A stretch of 64,000 bases of DNA from Pseudomonas citronellolis (GCF_900112375.1 NZ_FOLS01000024.1:1-64000), one strand, 5' to 3'. Counted from the first letter of the stretch, positions 25,724 to 35,883 are shown. The notes: generated by a model from the sequence alone, not told the origin. Numbers and translations are program-made.

Positions 25724-27232
25724 TCACTCCGGCGAATGGAAGCTGAGGCTGTAGTTGACCGCCTTGGGGCCCGGGTCGAGGATGTCCAGCGACACGTGGA
25801 TCGGCGTCTGCGGCGGCATCTCGCTGCGCCCGGCCAGTTCGCCGCCCAGGTATTCGCTGGGCTTGAAGCTGCGGCTGGCGATCAGCTGGCCGTTGAGGTC
25901 GGCGAAGCGCAGCTCCAGCAGCGGGAAGGGCTGGGAGAAGCTGGCGCGGTTGTAGATGATCGCGTCCACCACCAGGGCGCCGCTGAAGTCCGGGTGGCTG
26001 CGCACCACCAGGTTGCTGCTGCGGATCTGCTCGACGTCGACCTTGGACGGCAGGGTGCAGCCCAGTTGCGGGCAGAGTTCGGCGAACCAGGGGCGGTAGG
26101 CGTCTTCGCGGGCCAGCTCGTCGAAGTGGTAGGCGACGTACTGGGCGCCGAGGCCGGCCAGGGCCAGGAGGATCAGCAGCAGCCAGAGCAGGCGGCGGCC
26201 CCAGCGGCTCTTGGGCTTCTGCCAGTCCAGCTGCAGGGGTTCGTCGCTGAGGTCGCGCAGGGCGGTCTCGCCCAGGCCCGGGTCGGGGCGAAGGGGCTCG
26301 CGGTCTTCTTCGTCCTCGTCCGGCGGCGTACCCAGGCGGGGCGTTTCGCGCGGCATCAGCGGGGGCTCGGCCTCGGATTCCTCATCCTGCTCGGCGGCTT
26401 CCGCCTCCAGCGCTTCCAGCGGCTCGTCGTCGCGGCGGGCGCTGAAGCTCGGCAGGTCGTCGTCTTCCTCTTCTTCGACCGTGGCGGCCACGGCTGGCTC
26501 TTCGACCGGCGCCGGCTGCGGTTGGGGCGACGCGACGGACGGTTGTTCGGCCTCTGCGTCGATGCGGCCCAGGCTCGGTTCCAGGCGGCCGCCTTCGCTC
26601 GCCTGGCGTTCCTCGTCGCGCAGCAGGGCCTCGGCCCAGCGCTCGTCATGCGGGTCGCGCACCACCGGGCGATTGCCCAGCAGGGCCTCGGCCGGCTTGG
26701 GCGCGGACTGCAGTTCGCGGAATTCCTGGGACAGCTCGAATTCGTCGAGCTTGGCCAGTTCCTCGTCGAGGTTGAGGCTGTCCAGGTCCAGATCGTCGTG
26801 GATCCACAGGGTGTCGTCGGCGGGCTTGGCCGCGGCGGGGGCCTCTTCCGCCGGCGGGGGCGCTGCCGGGGCGGGCGCCGGTGCCGGAATGGGGGCCGGC
26901 GCGGGCGTGGCGGCCGGGGCCATCGTGCTGTCGGCGGACGGCCGCGCGCTATGCGGCGCCAGTGGCCAGCCGAGGGTGGCGACGCCGGGCGCCGGGACGG
27001 GGCGCGGGGGCTCGCTCGGCGCGGCGGGCGCTGCCGGTTTCGGGGCCGCTGCCGGCGGCTGGATGGGCTCGCCGCCGGAGCGCGCGGTGCCGCCCAGCAT
27101 ATGTTGCGGGGCGTTGAACACCTTGAGGCAGGCGCCGCAGCGTACAGCGCCATTGGCCGCACCCAGCTGCGTCTGGTTGACGCGGAAACTGGTGAGGCAA
27201 TGCGGGCACTGTGTGATGAAACTGGCGCTCAT
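25724..27232 (-). CDS. Zinc-ribbon/DUF3426 membrane-anchored protein
   Basis: This 502-residue protein has an N-terminal MJ0042-type zinc ribbon with cysteines 9, 12, 32 and 35 (CPHC and CGAC). A long acidic, Ala/Pro-rich, low-complexity middle follows (about 50-330). One transmembrane helix comes next (LLWLLLILLALAGLGAQYVA), then a C-terminal DUF3426 domain of about 150 residues outside the membrane. The function is unknown. The layout (cytoplasmic zinc site, flexible linker, membrane, periplasmic domain) suggests a scaffold or sensor. prmA lies 75 bp upstream on the same strand, as in PAO1 (from memory). Confidence 0.88.
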   Translation of the reverse strand: MSASFITQCPHCLTSFRVNQTQLGAANGAVRCGACLKVFNAPQHMLGGTARSGGEPIQPPAAAPKPAAPAAPSEPPRPVPAPGVATLGWPLAPHSARPSADSTMAPAATPAPAPIPAPAPAPAAPPPAEEAPAAAKPADDTLWIHDDLDLDSLNLDEELAKLDEFELSQEFRELQSAPKPAEALLGNRPVVRDPHDERWAEALLRDEERQASEGGRLEPSLGRIDAEAEQPSVASPQPQPAPVEEPAVAATVEEEEDDDLPSFSARRDDEPLEALEAEAAEQDEESEAEPPLMPRETPRLGTPPDEDEEDREPLRPDPGLGETALRDLSDEPLQLDWQKPKSRWGRRLLWLLLILLALAGLGAQYVAYHFDELAREDAYRPWFAELCPQLGCTLPSKVDVEQIRSSNLVVRSHPDFSGALVVDAIIYNRASFSQPFPLLELRFADLNGQLIASRSFKPSEYLGGELAGRSEMPPQTPIHVSLDILDPGPKAVNYSLSFHSPE

Positions 27233-27307
27233 GCGGCGGTCCGGCGATAAACGGTCGCTTAGTCTAACTCAAGCCTCGGCGTGCGGGCAGTTGGCCGCCA
27301 CCAGGGT

Positions 27308-28186
27308 TCAGCGGCGGCGGCCGCTGATGCGTACCCAGCCTTCGCGCTCGGCGGTCGGCTCCAGCTCGAAGGCTTCGGCGTAGGCGGCGCGCACTTCCTC
27401 GGCCTGCTCGGCGAGGATGCCCGACAGGGCCAGGCGGCCGCCGGGCTTGACCAGGGAAGTCAGCTGGCCTGCCAGTGAGACCAGGGGACCGGCGAGAATG
27501 TTCGCCACCACCACGTCGGCCTGCCCGGCGGGCAGATCGGCGGGCAGGTAGACCGGGAACAGCGCCGGGTCGATGCCGTTGCGCGTGGCGTTGTCGCGCG
27601 AGGCCTCCAGGGCCTGCGGGTCAATGTCGGTGCCCAGCGCCTGCTTCGCGCCCAGCAGCAGCGCGGCGATGGCGAGGATGCCCGAGCCGCAGCCGAAGTC
27701 CAGCACGGTGTCGCCGGCCAGTTCCTGGCCATCGAGCCATTCCAGGCACAGCGCGGTGGTCGGGTGGGTACCGGTGCCGAAGGCCAGGCCCGGGTCGAGC
27801 AGCAGGTTCACCGCCTCCGGCTCCGGCGCCTCGTGCCAGCTGGGGACGATCCACAGGCGGCGGCCGAAGCGCATCGGCTTGAAGTTGTCCATCCAGCTGC
27901 GTTCCCAGTCCTGGTCCTCGACCACTTCGACCTGGTGCTGGGGCAGTTCGCCGCCGGTCAGCAACTGCAGGTGGGCCAGCAGCGCGGCTTCGTCGGTGCC
28001 GTCCTCGAACAGGGCCAGCAGGTGGGTGTGGGTCCACAGCGGGGTGGTGCCCAGGTCCGGCTCGAAGATCGGCTGGTCCTCGGCGTCCATGAAGGTCACC
28101 GAGACGGCGCCGACTTCCAGCAGGGCGTCCTCGTAGGTGGGCGCCTGTTCCGGGGTGATGGCGAGGCGGACTTGAACCCAGGGCAT
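27308..28186 (-). CDS. prmA: Ribosomal protein L11 methyltransferase
   Basis: This 292-residue SAM-dependent enzyme trimethylates ribosomal protein L11. The N-terminal L11-binding domain begins [20 protein letters not shown]. The methyltransferase motif I reads [20 protein letters not shown], preceded by [19 protein letters not shown], and motif IV is [11 protein letters not shown]. Length and order are normal. It is preceded by a family B repeat after accC. Confidence 0.97.
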   Translation of the reverse strand: MPWVQVRLAITPEQAPTYEDALLEVGAVSVTFMDAEDQPIFEPDLGTTPLWTHTHLLALFEDGTDEAALLAHLQLLTGGELPQHQVEVVEDQDWERSWMDNFKPMRFGRRLWIVPSWHEAPEPEAVNLLLDPGLAFGTGTHPTTALCLEWLDGQELAGDTVLDFGCGSGILAIAALLLGAKQALGTDIDPQALEASRDNATRNGIDPALFPVYLPADLPAGQADVVVANILAGPLVSLAGQLTSLVKPGGRLALSGILAEQAEEVRAAYAEAFELEPTAEREGWVRISGRRR

Positions 28187-28203
28187 AAAAAACCTCGTGA
28201 GAA

Positions 28204-28289
28204 AACGGCTGAAGGCTGGAAGGCCGGACGAAGGGCGGGATTATCCGCTTTTTCGTCCAGCCTTCCAGCCTCCAGCGCTTTTATCGGCT
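28204..28289. repeat. Family B hairpin between accC and prmA
   Basis: The left part AACGGCTGAAGGCTGGAAGG and right part CAGCCTTCCAGCCTCCAGCG with a CTTTTATCGGCTT tail form the hairpin. This is the last family B copy; none occurs in the following 35 kb. Confidence 0.8.
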
Positions 28290-28294
28290 TGAGG

Positions 28295-29641
28295 TCAGTG
28301 ACCCATGCCGAGTTTCTTTTCCAGATAATGGATATTCACACCGCCCTTGCAGAATTCCTTGTCGCGGACCAGGTCCTTGTGCAGGTCGATGTTGGTCTTG
28401 ATGCCATCGACGATCAGCTCGTCCAGGGCATTGCGCATGCGCGCCAGGGCCTCGTCGCGGTCCTTGCCGTAGGTGATCAGCTTGCCGACCAGCGAATCGT
28501 AGTTCGGCGGTACGGTGTAGCCGCTGTACAGGTGCGAGTCGACGCGCACGCCGTTGCCGCCGGGGGCGTGGAAGTGCTTCACCTTGCCCGGGCTGGGCAT
28601 GAAGGTGCGCGGGTCCTCGGCGTTGATCCGGCATTCCAGGGCATGGCCGCGGATCACCACGTCCTCCTGGCGCACCGACAGCTTCTGGCCGGAGGCGATG
28701 CGCAGCATTTCCTTGACGATGTCGATGCCGGTGACCATCTCCGACACCGGATGCTCCACCTGCACGCGGGTGTTCATCTCGATGAAGTAGAAGCGGCCAT
28801 TCTCGTAGAGGAACTCGAAGGTGCCGGCGCCACGGTAGCCGATCTCGACGCAGGCGCGAACGCAGCGTTCGAGGACTTCCGCGCGGGCCTTCTCGTCGAT
28901 GCCCGGCGCAGGGGCTTCTTCCAGTACCTTCTGGTGCCGGCGCTGCAGCGAGCAGTCGCGGTCGCCCAGGTGGATGGCGTTGCCCTGGCCGTCGGAGAGC
29001 ACCTGGACTTCCACGTGGCGCGGGTTGGTCAGGAACTTCTCCAGGTAGACCATGGAGTTGCCGAAGGCGGCGCCGGCCTCGGTGCGGGTCAGCTTGGCCG
29101 ATTTGATCAGCTCTTCCTCGCTGTGCACCACGCGCATGCCGCGGCCACCGCCGCCGCCGGCGGCCTTGATGATCACCGGGTAGCCCACTTCGCGGGCGAT
29201 GGCCAGGGCGGTTTCCTCATCTTCCGGCAGCGGGCCGTCGGAACCCGGCACGGTGGGCACGCCGGCTTTCTTCATGGCGTCCTTGGCCGAGACCTTGTCG
29301 CCCATCAGGCGGATCACGTCGGCGCTCGGGCCGATGAAGGTGAAGCCGGAGCGTTCCACCTGTTCGGCGAAGTCGGCGTTCTCGGCGAGGAAGCCGTAGC
29401 CCGGGTGGATGCCGTTGGCGCCGGTGACTTCGGCGGCGGCGATGATCGCCGGGATGTGCAGGTAGGACTGGCCGGCCGGGGCCGGGCCGATGCACACGGC
29501 CTCGTCGGCCAGCGACAGGTGCATCAGCTCGCGGTCGGCGGTGGAGTGCACCGCGACCGTCTTGATGCCCAGCTCCTTGCAGGCGCGCAGGATGCGCAGG
29601 GCGATCTCGCCGCGGTTGGCGATCAGTACTTTATCCAACAT
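28295..29641 (-). CDS. accC: Acetyl-CoA carboxylase, biotin carboxylase subunit
   Basis: This 448-residue ATP-grasp enzyme carboxylates the biotin on AccB, the first step of fatty acid synthesis. It starts [20 protein letters not shown] and contains the glycine-rich loop [32 protein letters not shown] and [19 protein letters not shown]. The length is normal. It follows accB by 17 bp. Confidence 0.98.
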   Translation of the reverse strand: MLDKVLIANRGEIALRILRACKELGIKTVAVHSTADRELMHLSLADEAVCIGPAPAGQSYLHIPAIIAAAEVTGANGIHPGYGFLAENADFAEQVERSGFTFIGPSADVIRLMGDKVSAKDAMKKAGVPTVPGSDGPLPEDEETALAIAREVGYPVIIKAAGGGGGRGMRVVHSEEELIKSAKLTRTEAGAAFGNSMVYLEKFLTNPRHVEVQVLSDGQGNAIHLGDRDCSLQRRHQKVLEEAPAPGIDEKARAEVLERCVRACVEIGYRGAGTFEFLYENGRFYFIEMNTRVQVEHPVSEMVTGIDIVKEMLRIASGQKLSVRQEDVVIRGHALECRINAEDPRTFMPSPGKVKHFHAPGGNGVRVDSHLYSGYTVPPNYDSLVGKLITYGKDRDEALARMRNALDELIVDGIKTNIDLHKDLVRDKEFCKGGVNIHYLEKKLGMGH

Positions 29642-29658
29642 CGCAGGTTCCCCGCGGC

Positions 29659-30126
29659 TTAGACGATGGTGAACAGCGGCTGGTCGTATTCGACCGGCTG
29701 GCCGCTTTCGACCAGGACCTGCTCGATGACGCCGCTGGTTTCAGCCTCGATGTGGTTCATCATCTTCATGGCTTCGACGATGCACAGGATGTCGCCTTTC
29801 TTCACGCTCTGGCCGACTTCGACGAAGGGCGCGGCGGTCGGCGACGGCGAGCGGTAGAAGGTACCGACCATCGGCGAGCGGACCACGTTGCCGTTGAGCT
29901 TGGCGGCGGCCGGCGCGGCTTCGGCGGCTGGTGCGGCGGCAGCGGCCGGGGCCGGCGCGGCAGCGGGGGCGGGCGCGTAGGCCGGGGCGGCAGCGTAGAT
30001 CGGCTGGGCGGCGGTCTTGCTGTGGCGGCTGATGCGTACCGATTCTTCGCCTTCGCGGATTTCCAGCTCGTCGATGCCGGATTCTTCGAGCAGTTCGATC
30101 AGTTTCTTGACTTTACGGATGTCCAT
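29659..30126 (-). CDS. accB: Biotin carboxyl carrier protein of acetyl-CoA carboxylase
   Basis: This 155-residue protein starts [20 protein letters not shown]. It has an Ala/Pro-rich flexible linker (about 40-75) and a biotinyl domain in which the lysine of EAMKMMN is biotinylated. The ATG at 30126 is chosen over the longer open frame because it begins the conserved sequence. It lies 25 bp after aroQ, so aroQ-accB-accC is probably one transcript. Confidence 0.97.
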   Translation of the reverse strand: MDIRKVKKLIELLEESGIDELEIREGEESVRISRHSKTAAQPIYAAAPAYAPAPAAAPAPAAAAAPAAEAAPAAAKLNGNVVRSPMVGTFYRSPSPTAAPFVEVGQSVKKGDILCIVEAMKMMNHIEAETSGVIEQVLVESGQPVEYDQPLFTIV

Positions 30127-30151
30127 TGGCGTTCGCACTCCCAGGTGATGG

Positions 30152-30595
30152 TCACGGGCGTTCAAGTTGTTCGAGGGCGGACTCCAGGGCCAGGCGGTAG
30201 CCTGTGGCGCCCAGGCCGCAGATCACCCCTACCGCCACGTCGGAGAAGTAGGAGTGATGCCGGAAAGGTTCACGTTTGTGCACGTTGGACAGGTGCACTT
30301 CGATGAATGGGATGCTCACCGCGAGCAACGCGTCACGTAGTGCGACACTCGTATGCGTGAAAGCCGCCGGATTGATGAGGATGAAGTCCACGCCTTCGCC
30401 GCGCGCGGCGTGGATGCGCTCGATCAGTTCGTACTCGGCGTTGCTCTGCAGGTACATCAGGTGATGGCCGGCCTCGCGGGCGCGGCGCTCCAGGTCCTGG
30501 TTGATCTGCTCGAGGGTGACCGAGCCGTAGACGCCGGGTTCGCGGGTGCCGAGCAGGTTCAGGTTGGGCCCGTGCAGGACCAGTAGGGTGGCCAT
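30152..30595 (-). CDS. aroQ: Type II 3-dehydroquinate dehydratase
   Basis: This 147-residue enzyme removes water from 3-dehydroquinate in the shikimate pathway. Visible are [20 protein letters not shown] with the active-site Tyr, [19 protein letters not shown], and the catalytic His in [17 protein letters not shown]. It stands at the head of the accBC group, as in PAO1 (from memory). The 141-bp gap upstream probably holds the promoter; no clear box was found. Confidence 0.97.
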   Translation of the reverse strand: MATLLVLHGPNLNLLGTREPGVYGSVTLEQINQDLERRAREAGHHLMYLQSNAEYELIERIHAARGEGVDFILINPAAFTHTSVALRDALLAVSIPFIEVHLSNVHKREPFRHHSYFSDVAVGVICGLGATGYRLALESALEQLERP

Positions 30596-30736
30596 CGGCT
30601 TGTTGTTCTCTCATCGCGCGGATTGGAAATTGGCCGGGACTATGCCGGAAACCGGGCGTGACTGTCCAGTCATGCCGGTTTTGCGGTAGATGTCGGCATG
30701 TTGCCTGATGATTGCTGCAGAAATATGAGGCGCGCT

Positions 30737-32593
30737 CTAGCGCGCGCCGGCCTGTTGCAGATGGGCGGCCAGGGTGGCCGCGTTGGTCTCGCCGACGATG
30801 CGCAGGTCGCTGTGTTCCTGGCCGTTGGCGGCGAACAGCAGCAGCGCCGGCGGGCCGAAGAGGTTGTAGCGGTCGAGCAGGGCGCGCTGCTCGGCGGTGC
30901 TGTCGGTCATGTCGAAGCGCAGCAGCTGGTAGCCGGCCAGTTGCGCTTGCACTGCCGCGTCCGGCAGCACCTGGCGTTCGATGATCTTGCAGCTGATGCA
31001 CCAGTCGGCGTACCAGTCCAGCAACACCGGCCGGCCGGCGGCGCTGGCCTGGGCCAGGGCGGCGTCGAGCTGCGCCGGGGTGGTCAGGTTCTGCCACTGG
31101 CCGGGCGTCGAGCTGGGCGGGCCGGCATGGCTGGAGGGCTCGGAGCGGCCCAGCGGGTGCAGCGGGTCGGACTCGCCGCGCAGGGCGCCGGCCCAGGCCG
31201 CCAGGGCGTAGACCAGGAACATCAGGCCGAGCAACTGGGCGCCGCGTTGCAGCGGCGTCTTGTTCACCAGTTCCAGGGTGCCCAGGGCGATGGCCACGCC
31301 GCCGGCCAGGGCACCCCACAGGGCCAGGCTCACCGGGCCGGAGAGCACCCGCTCCAGCAGCCAGATGGCCACCGCCAGCAGCAGCACGCCGAAGAAGTTG
31401 CGCACGCCGGTCATCCAGGCCCCGGATTTCGGCAGCACGGCGCCGCCGCCGGCGCCGAAGATCACCAGCGGGGTGCCCATGCCCAGGCCCAGGGCGAACA
31501 GCAACAGGCCGCCGCCGAGGGCGTCGCCGGTGCTGCCGATGTACAGCAGCAGGCCGGCCAGGGGCGCCGAGACGCAGGGCGAGACCAGCAGGCTGGAAAG
31601 CACGCCCAGGGTGGCCGCGCCGGCGATGGAGCCGCCGCGGGTGTCGGCTGCCATGCGGTCCAGGCGCTCGCGCAAAAAGCCCGGCAGGCGCAGCTCGAAG
31701 ATGCCGAACATGGCGATGGCGAAGGCCACGAAGAAGGCCGCGAAGGGCACCAGCACCCAGGGCGACTGCAGCATCGCCTGCAGGTTGAGCTTGGCGCCGA
31801 ACAGGCCCATGAGCGCGCCGAGCACGGCGTAGCACACCGCCATCGGCAGCACGTAGGCCAGCGACAGGGTGAAACCGCGCATGCCGCCCGGGCGCCCGCG
31901 CAGCACCACGCCGGAGAGGATCGGCAGCATCGGCAGCACGCAGGGGGTGAAGGTCAGCGTCAGGCCGGCGAGGAAGGCGATCAGCAGGCCGCGGTCGAGC
32001 TTCTTGATCTTGCCGCTGCCTTCGCCCTTGAGCAGCGCCAGCAGGTCGTCGACCACCGCCGGCTCGCCGGAGGCCACGGCCGCCTTGCCGGCGGCGGCGG
32101 GCTTGGCGCCGAGGCTGGCGACGCCCGCGGCGGAAACCTGCACCTGGACGGTTTCCGGGGCGTAGCACAGGCCCTTGTCGGCGCAGCCCTGGTAGGTGAC
32201 GGTGAGGCGGTAGGGCAGCTTCTGCGGGTTGTTCAGCGGCACCTTGACGTCGGTGATGGCGTAGTAGACCTGGGAGTCGCCGAAGTAGTCGTCGTGGTGC
32301 GCCTTGCCCGGCGGCAGCTGCACGTCGCCGAGGCTGACCTCGGCCGGCTCGACCTGGAACTTCATGCGGTGCCGGTAGAGGTAGTAGCCCTCGGCGTTGA
32401 CGAAGCGCAGCAGCACCTGCTGGCTGTCGCTGTCCTCGACGCTCAGGCGGAAGGCCTCGGCCACCGGGAGGAACTTGCCGTCGGCCGGCGCCGCGGTACT
32501 GAAACCAGGGGCGGCGGGGGCCGGCTTGTCGAACAGGCCGGCCGTGGCGGGCAGGGCGACCAGGAACAGGAGCAGGGTCAGCAGGCGGCGCAT
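30737..32593 (-). CDS. dsbD: Thiol:disulfide interchange protein DsbD
   Basis: This 618-residue inner-membrane protein moves electrons from cytoplasmic thioredoxin to the periplasm. It has a signal peptide (MRRLLTLLLFLVALPATAGL), an N-terminal immunoglobulin-like domain with the cysteine pair in YQGCADKGLCYAP, an eight-helix core with cysteines in FTPCVLPMLPI and VSPCVSAPLAG, and a C-terminal thioredoxin domain with WYADWCISCKIIER. All three redox pairs are present. The ATG at 32593 is preferred to the longer frame. Confidence 0.97.
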   Translation of the reverse strand: MRRLLTLLLFLVALPATAGLFDKPAPAAPGFSTAAPADGKFLPVAEAFRLSVEDSDSQQVLLRFVNAEGYYLYRHRMKFQVEPAEVSLGDVQLPPGKAHHDDYFGDSQVYYAITDVKVPLNNPQKLPYRLTVTYQGCADKGLCYAPETVQVQVSAAGVASLGAKPAAAGKAAVASGEPAVVDDLLALLKGEGSGKIKKLDRGLLIAFLAGLTLTFTPCVLPMLPILSGVVLRGRPGGMRGFTLSLAYVLPMAVCYAVLGALMGLFGAKLNLQAMLQSPWVLVPFAAFFVAFAIAMFGIFELRLPGFLRERLDRMAADTRGGSIAGAATLGVLSSLLVSPCVSAPLAGLLLYIGSTGDALGGGLLLFALGLGMGTPLVIFGAGGGAVLPKSGAWMTGVRNFFGVLLLAVAIWLLERVLSGPVSLALWGALAGGVAIALGTLELVNKTPLQRGAQLLGLMFLVYALAAWAGALRGESDPLHPLGRSEPSSHAGPPSSTPGQWQNLTTPAQLDAALAQASAAGRPVLLDWYADWCISCKIIERQVLPDAAVQAQLAGYQLLRFDMTDSTAEQRALLDRYNLFGPPALLLFAANGQEHSDLRIVGETNAATLAAHLQQAGAR

Positions 32594-32726
32594 GGAACTC
32601 TCGCGGACTTTCTGGGTGGCGGCATGATAGCGGAAAGCTTCCGATGCGGCCCGAGGAGCTGTCACAAGAAGTGATCGAGGCTGTGGGACTGCGCCTGCGA
32701 GTCCTGGTTCCCGCGTCGCTGCCGCG

Positions 32727-33635
32727 TCAATCGGCCGCGTGCTGGCCGAACGCCCCCAGCAGGTCGCTGACGAAGGCCTGCTCGGCGTCGCCGGGGTGGC
32801 GGCCACGGTGGCGGGTCAGGCTGAAGGCCACCTCGAAGCCCAGTTCACCCGGCAGCAGCTCGCGCAACTGGCCGCGCTCGATCCAGGGTTGCGCGACATG
32901 CCGGGGCAGGTAGCCGATGTGCGCGCCGGAGAGGATGAACGCCAGGCTGCCGTCCACCTGTTCGCAGCGCGCGCTGCTGCGGCTGGTCTGCAGCGGTTCG
33001 TCGGCGGCGATGAAGCGGTAGGGATGCAGCACCTGGTCGGCGTCGGCCAGGGAGTCGCGGGTCGGCTTCCTGTGCTCGAACGCCGGGTGGCCCGCGCCGC
33101 AATACAGGCCCTGGGATTCGACGAACAGGGGGTGATGCTCCAGCGCCGCCTGGGTGCCGGCGAAGTAGCCGACCGCCAGGTGCAGCCGGTCCTGCAATAA
33201 CAGGCGCTCCAGTTCGGCGGGGGTGGCGGTGAGCAGCTCCAGGCTGACCGCCTCGTTGCGCTGGCGGAAGCGGCGGATCGCCTCGGACAGTCGCGCGACG
33301 ACGCTTTCTTCGAGACTTTCCGAAAGGCCGATGCGCACCTCGCCCAGCAGCTTGTCGGCCACGCCGCGCGCCTCGTCGCGGAAGCCCTCGATGGCGACGA
33401 ACAGCCGCCGCGTCGATTGCAGCAGGTGCTCGCCCTTGGGCGTCAGGCGGAAGCCGCCCTTGCCGCGCTCGCACAGGCGGTAGCCCAGGCGCGTTTCCAG
33501 CTTGGCCATCTGGATGCTGATGCTCGGCTGGCTCAGGCCCAGCTCGCCCTGCGCCGCGCTGAAGCCGCCGCACTCCACTACGGTGACGAACAGGCGCAGC
33601 AACTGCAGGTCGAGGTCGCGCAACTGGCTGAGCAT
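32727..33635 (-). CDS. LysR-family transcriptional regulator
   Basis: This 302-residue regulator has an N-terminal winged helix-turn-helix (LRLFVTVVECGGFSAAQGEL ... LSQPSISIQMAKLETRLGYRLCERG) and a C-terminal effector-binding domain. The ATG at 33635 has GGAG eight bases upstream and is preferred to an in-frame TTG at 33647. It is divergent from the polyamine-binding protein gene, with an AT-rich region carrying three palindromes between them. It probably controls that gene and the agmatinase, with a polyamine or agmatine as effector (inference). Confidence 0.9.
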   Translation of the reverse strand: MLSQLRDLDLQLLRLFVTVVECGGFSAAQGELGLSQPSISIQMAKLETRLGYRLCERGKGGFRLTPKGEHLLQSTRRLFVAIEGFRDEARGVADKLLGEVRIGLSESLEESVVARLSEAIRRFRQRNEAVSLELLTATPAELERLLLQDRLHLAVGYFAGTQAALEHHPLFVESQGLYCGAGHPAFEHRKPTRDSLADADQVLHPYRFIAADEPLQTSRSSARCEQVDGSLAFILSGAHIGYLPRHVAQPWIERGQLRELLPGELGFEVAFSLTRHRGRHPGDAEQAFVSDLLGAFGQHAAD

Positions 33636-33648
33636 GGCTGTCTCCAAA

Positions 33649-33697
33649 CATTGCCCAAATGCAATGCCAAAGTAATTAACTTTGTATTTTTACAAAG
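33649..33697. promoter_or_regulatory. Three palindromes in the LysR/polyamine-binding protein divergent region
   Basis: In order: CATTGC-N6-GCAATG (33649-33666), CAAAGT-N5-ACTTTG (33668-33684) and CTTTGTA-N4-TACAAAG (33680-33697), all perfect arms, the last two overlapping. The region is much richer in A/T than its surroundings. This arrangement is what a LysR regulator with recognition and activation sites would need. Confidence 0.7.
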
Positions 33698-33750
33698 TAA
33701 AGCCCGCCCCATGCTCGCCCCATAACCACAACAACCCCGAGGCGATGATC

Positions 33751-34842
33751 ATGCGTGTGTTTCCCTGGGCTTCCCTTGCGGCCCTGCTCGCGGCCCTGGC
33801 CATGCCCCTGCAGGCGCAGGAGCGGGTACTCAACCTGTACAACTGGGCGGATTACGTCGGCGCCGAAGCCTTGCAGCGCTTCCAGAAGGAAACCGGCATC
33901 CGCGTCAAATACGACACCTTCGACAGCGCCGAGGTGCTCGACAGCAAGCTGATGACCGGCCGTAGCGGCTACGACGTGGTCTTCCCCGCCAGCAGCGGGC
34001 TGGCCCGCGCCATCCAGGCCAAGGCCGTGCAGCCGGTGGACGATGCGCAGCTGAAGAACTTCGCCAACCTCGACCCGGAGCTGCTGGCCAAGCTGGCCGC
34101 CATCGATCCGGGCAACCGCTACGGCGTGCCCTACACCTGGGGCACCGTGGGCCTGGCGATCAACAAGGACGAAGTGCTCAAGCGCATCCCCGACGCGCCG
34201 CTGGACAGCCTCGACCTGCTGTTCAAGCCCGAATACGCCAGCCGCCTGGCCGACTGCGGCATCTCGCTGATCGACTCGCCCCAGGAGGTGATCAGCGTGG
34301 CGCTCAACTACCTGGGCAAGTCGCCCTACAGCACCGACGCGGCCGACCTGGCCCAGGTCCGCCAGTTGTTCGAGAAGCTGCAGCCCAACGTGCGCTACAT
34401 CGCCAGCGGCAAGCACATCAACGACCTGGCCAACGGCACGCTGTGCCTCGCGCTGACCTACACCGGCGACGCGCTGATGGGCGCCGCGCAGGCCAGGCAG
34501 GCGAACAAGCCATTCGAGGTGATCTACCGGATTCCCAGGGAAGGCACGCTGATCTGGTTCGACACCATGGCCATCCCGGTGGACGCGCCGCACCCGCAGG
34601 AAGCGCGCGCCTTCATCGACTTCATGCTGCGCCCGGACGCCATCGCCGAGCTGACCAACACCCTGTACTTCGCCAACGCCAACCGCAAGGCCACGCCGCT
34701 GCTCAATGCCGATGTGGCCGGCGACCCGGACATCTACCCGGCGCCGGCCATGCGCCAGAAGCTGTTCGGCGAGCAGTTGCTGACCTTGAAGCAGCAACGT
34801 GAGCGGACGCGGCTGTGGTCGGCGTTCCGCACCCGCTCCTGA
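33751..34842 (+). CDS. Polyamine-type periplasmic binding protein (PotF/SpuD family)
   Basis: This 363-residue protein has a signal peptide (MRVFPWASLAALLAALAMPL then QA) and the mature start ERVLNLYNWADYVGAEALQR, typical of putrescine/spermidine binding proteins. Later family sequences are TGRSGYDVVFPAS and PYTWGTVGLAINKD. GAGG lies eight bases before the ATG at 33751; an ATG six bases earlier is too close. No permease or ATPase is adjacent, so it would have to use a transporter encoded elsewhere. With the agmatinase downstream, agmatine or putrescine is the likely ligand. Confidence 0.85.
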   Translation: MRVFPWASLAALLAALAMPLQAQERVLNLYNWADYVGAEALQRFQKETGIRVKYDTFDSAEVLDSKLMTGRSGYDVVFPASSGLARAIQAKAVQPVDDAQLKNFANLDPELLAKLAAIDPGNRYGVPYTWGTVGLAINKDEVLKRIPDAPLDSLDLLFKPEYASRLADCGISLIDSPQEVISVALNYLGKSPYSTDAADLAQVRQLFEKLQPNVRYIASGKHINDLANGTLCLALTYTGDALMGAAQARQANKPFEVIYRIPREGTLIWFDTMAIPVDAPHPQEARAFIDFMLRPDAIAELTNTLYFANANRKATPLLNADVAGDPDIYPAPAMRQKLFGEQLLTLKQQRERTRLWSAFRTRS

Positions 34843-34909
34843 GCGAGGGTGGAGCCGCAGGCACCGAGCTATCAGGACACACCCAAAAAACACCGATGAT
34901 GAGGACTCC

Positions 34910-35872
34910 ATGGATCTCGCCCACGACAACGACCAGGCCATCACCCGCGACAGCCTGTATGGCACCGCCGCCGAATCCACCTACGCCGGCATCACCAGCT
35001 TCATGCGCCGCCGCTACAGCCGCGACCTGCGCGGCGTCGACCTGGTGGTGAGCGGCGTGCCCTTCGACACCGCCACCACCAACCGCCCCGGCAGCCGCTT
35101 CGGGCCGCGGGCGATCCGCGCCGCCTCGGTGCAGATGGCCTGGGCCCGGCACTTCCCCTGGGAGTTCGACCCCTTCGACCACCTGGCGGTGATCGACTAC
35201 GGCGACTGTTCCTTCGACCACGGCGTGCCGCAGGAAACCCCGGCAGCCATCGAAGCCCACGCCGCGCGCATCCTCGATGCCGGCTGCGCGCTGCTGACCC
35301 TGGGCGGCGACCACTTCATCAGCTACCCGCTGCTCAAGGCCCACGCGAAGCAGCACGGTCCGCTGTCGCTGATCCATTTCGACGCCCATAGCGACACCTG
35401 GCCGGACGAGGACTGCCAGCGCATCGACCACGGCACCATGTTCTACCACGCCGCCCGCGAGGGGCTGGTGGACCCGGCGCGCTCGGTGCAGGTCGGCCTG
35501 CGCACCACCAACGACGATGTGATGGGCTTCCAGGTGCTGGACGCCCGCGAAGTGCACCGCCACTCGCCGCAGGCCATCGCCGAACGCATCCGCGCGCGGG
35601 TGGGGGACAACCCGGTGTACCTGACCTTCGATATCGACTGCCTCGACCCGGCCTTCGCTCCGGGCACCGGCACGCCGGTCTGCGGCGGGCTCAGTTCGCA
35701 CCAGGCGCTGGAAATCCTCCGCGCGCTGCGTGGCATCAACCTGGTGGGCATGGACGTGGTGGAAGTCGCGCCGCCCTACGACAGCACCGAGATCACCGCC
35801 CTGGCCGGCGCGACCCTGGCGATGGAGATGGTTTGCCTGTACGCGGCGCGGCACAAGCTGGGCGAGCGTTGA
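34910..35872 (+). CDS. speB: Agmatinase (SpeB type)
   Basis: This 320-residue ureohydrolase should split agmatine into putrescine and urea. Manganese ligands are visible: H135 in GGDHF, D158, H160 and D162 in HFDAHSDT, D241 and D243 in TFDIDCLDPAFAPGTGTP. The body (FDHGTMFYHAAREGLVDP, GMDVVEVAPPYDSTEITALA) is closer to E. coli SpeB than to the Pseudomonas guanidinobutyrase/guanidinopropionase sequences I recall. GAGGA precedes the ATG. It lies 67 bp after the binding-protein gene. Urea released here could feed the urease in the same window, and speA at 40.7 kb makes agmatine. Confidence 0.88.
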   Translation: MDLAHDNDQAITRDSLYGTAAESTYAGITSFMRRRYSRDLRGVDLVVSGVPFDTATTNRPGSRFGPRAIRAASVQMAWARHFPWEFDPFDHLAVIDYGDCSFDHGVPQETPAAIEAHAARILDAGCALLTLGGDHFISYPLLKAHAKQHGPLSLIHFDAHSDTWPDEDCQRIDHGTMFYHAAREGLVDPARSVQVGLRTTNDDVMGFQVLDAREVHRHSPQAIAERIRARVGDNPVYLTFDIDCLDPAFAPGTGTPVCGGLSSHQALEILRALRGINLVGMDVVEVAPPYDSTEITALAGATLAMEMVCLYAARHKLGER

Positions 35873-35883
35873 TGGGATGACCC

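Noticed and set aside
33682-33750. Upstream start for the polyamine-binding protein
   Set aside because: The extension overlaps the A/T-rich palindromes, has no ribosome site, and would bury the signal peptide.
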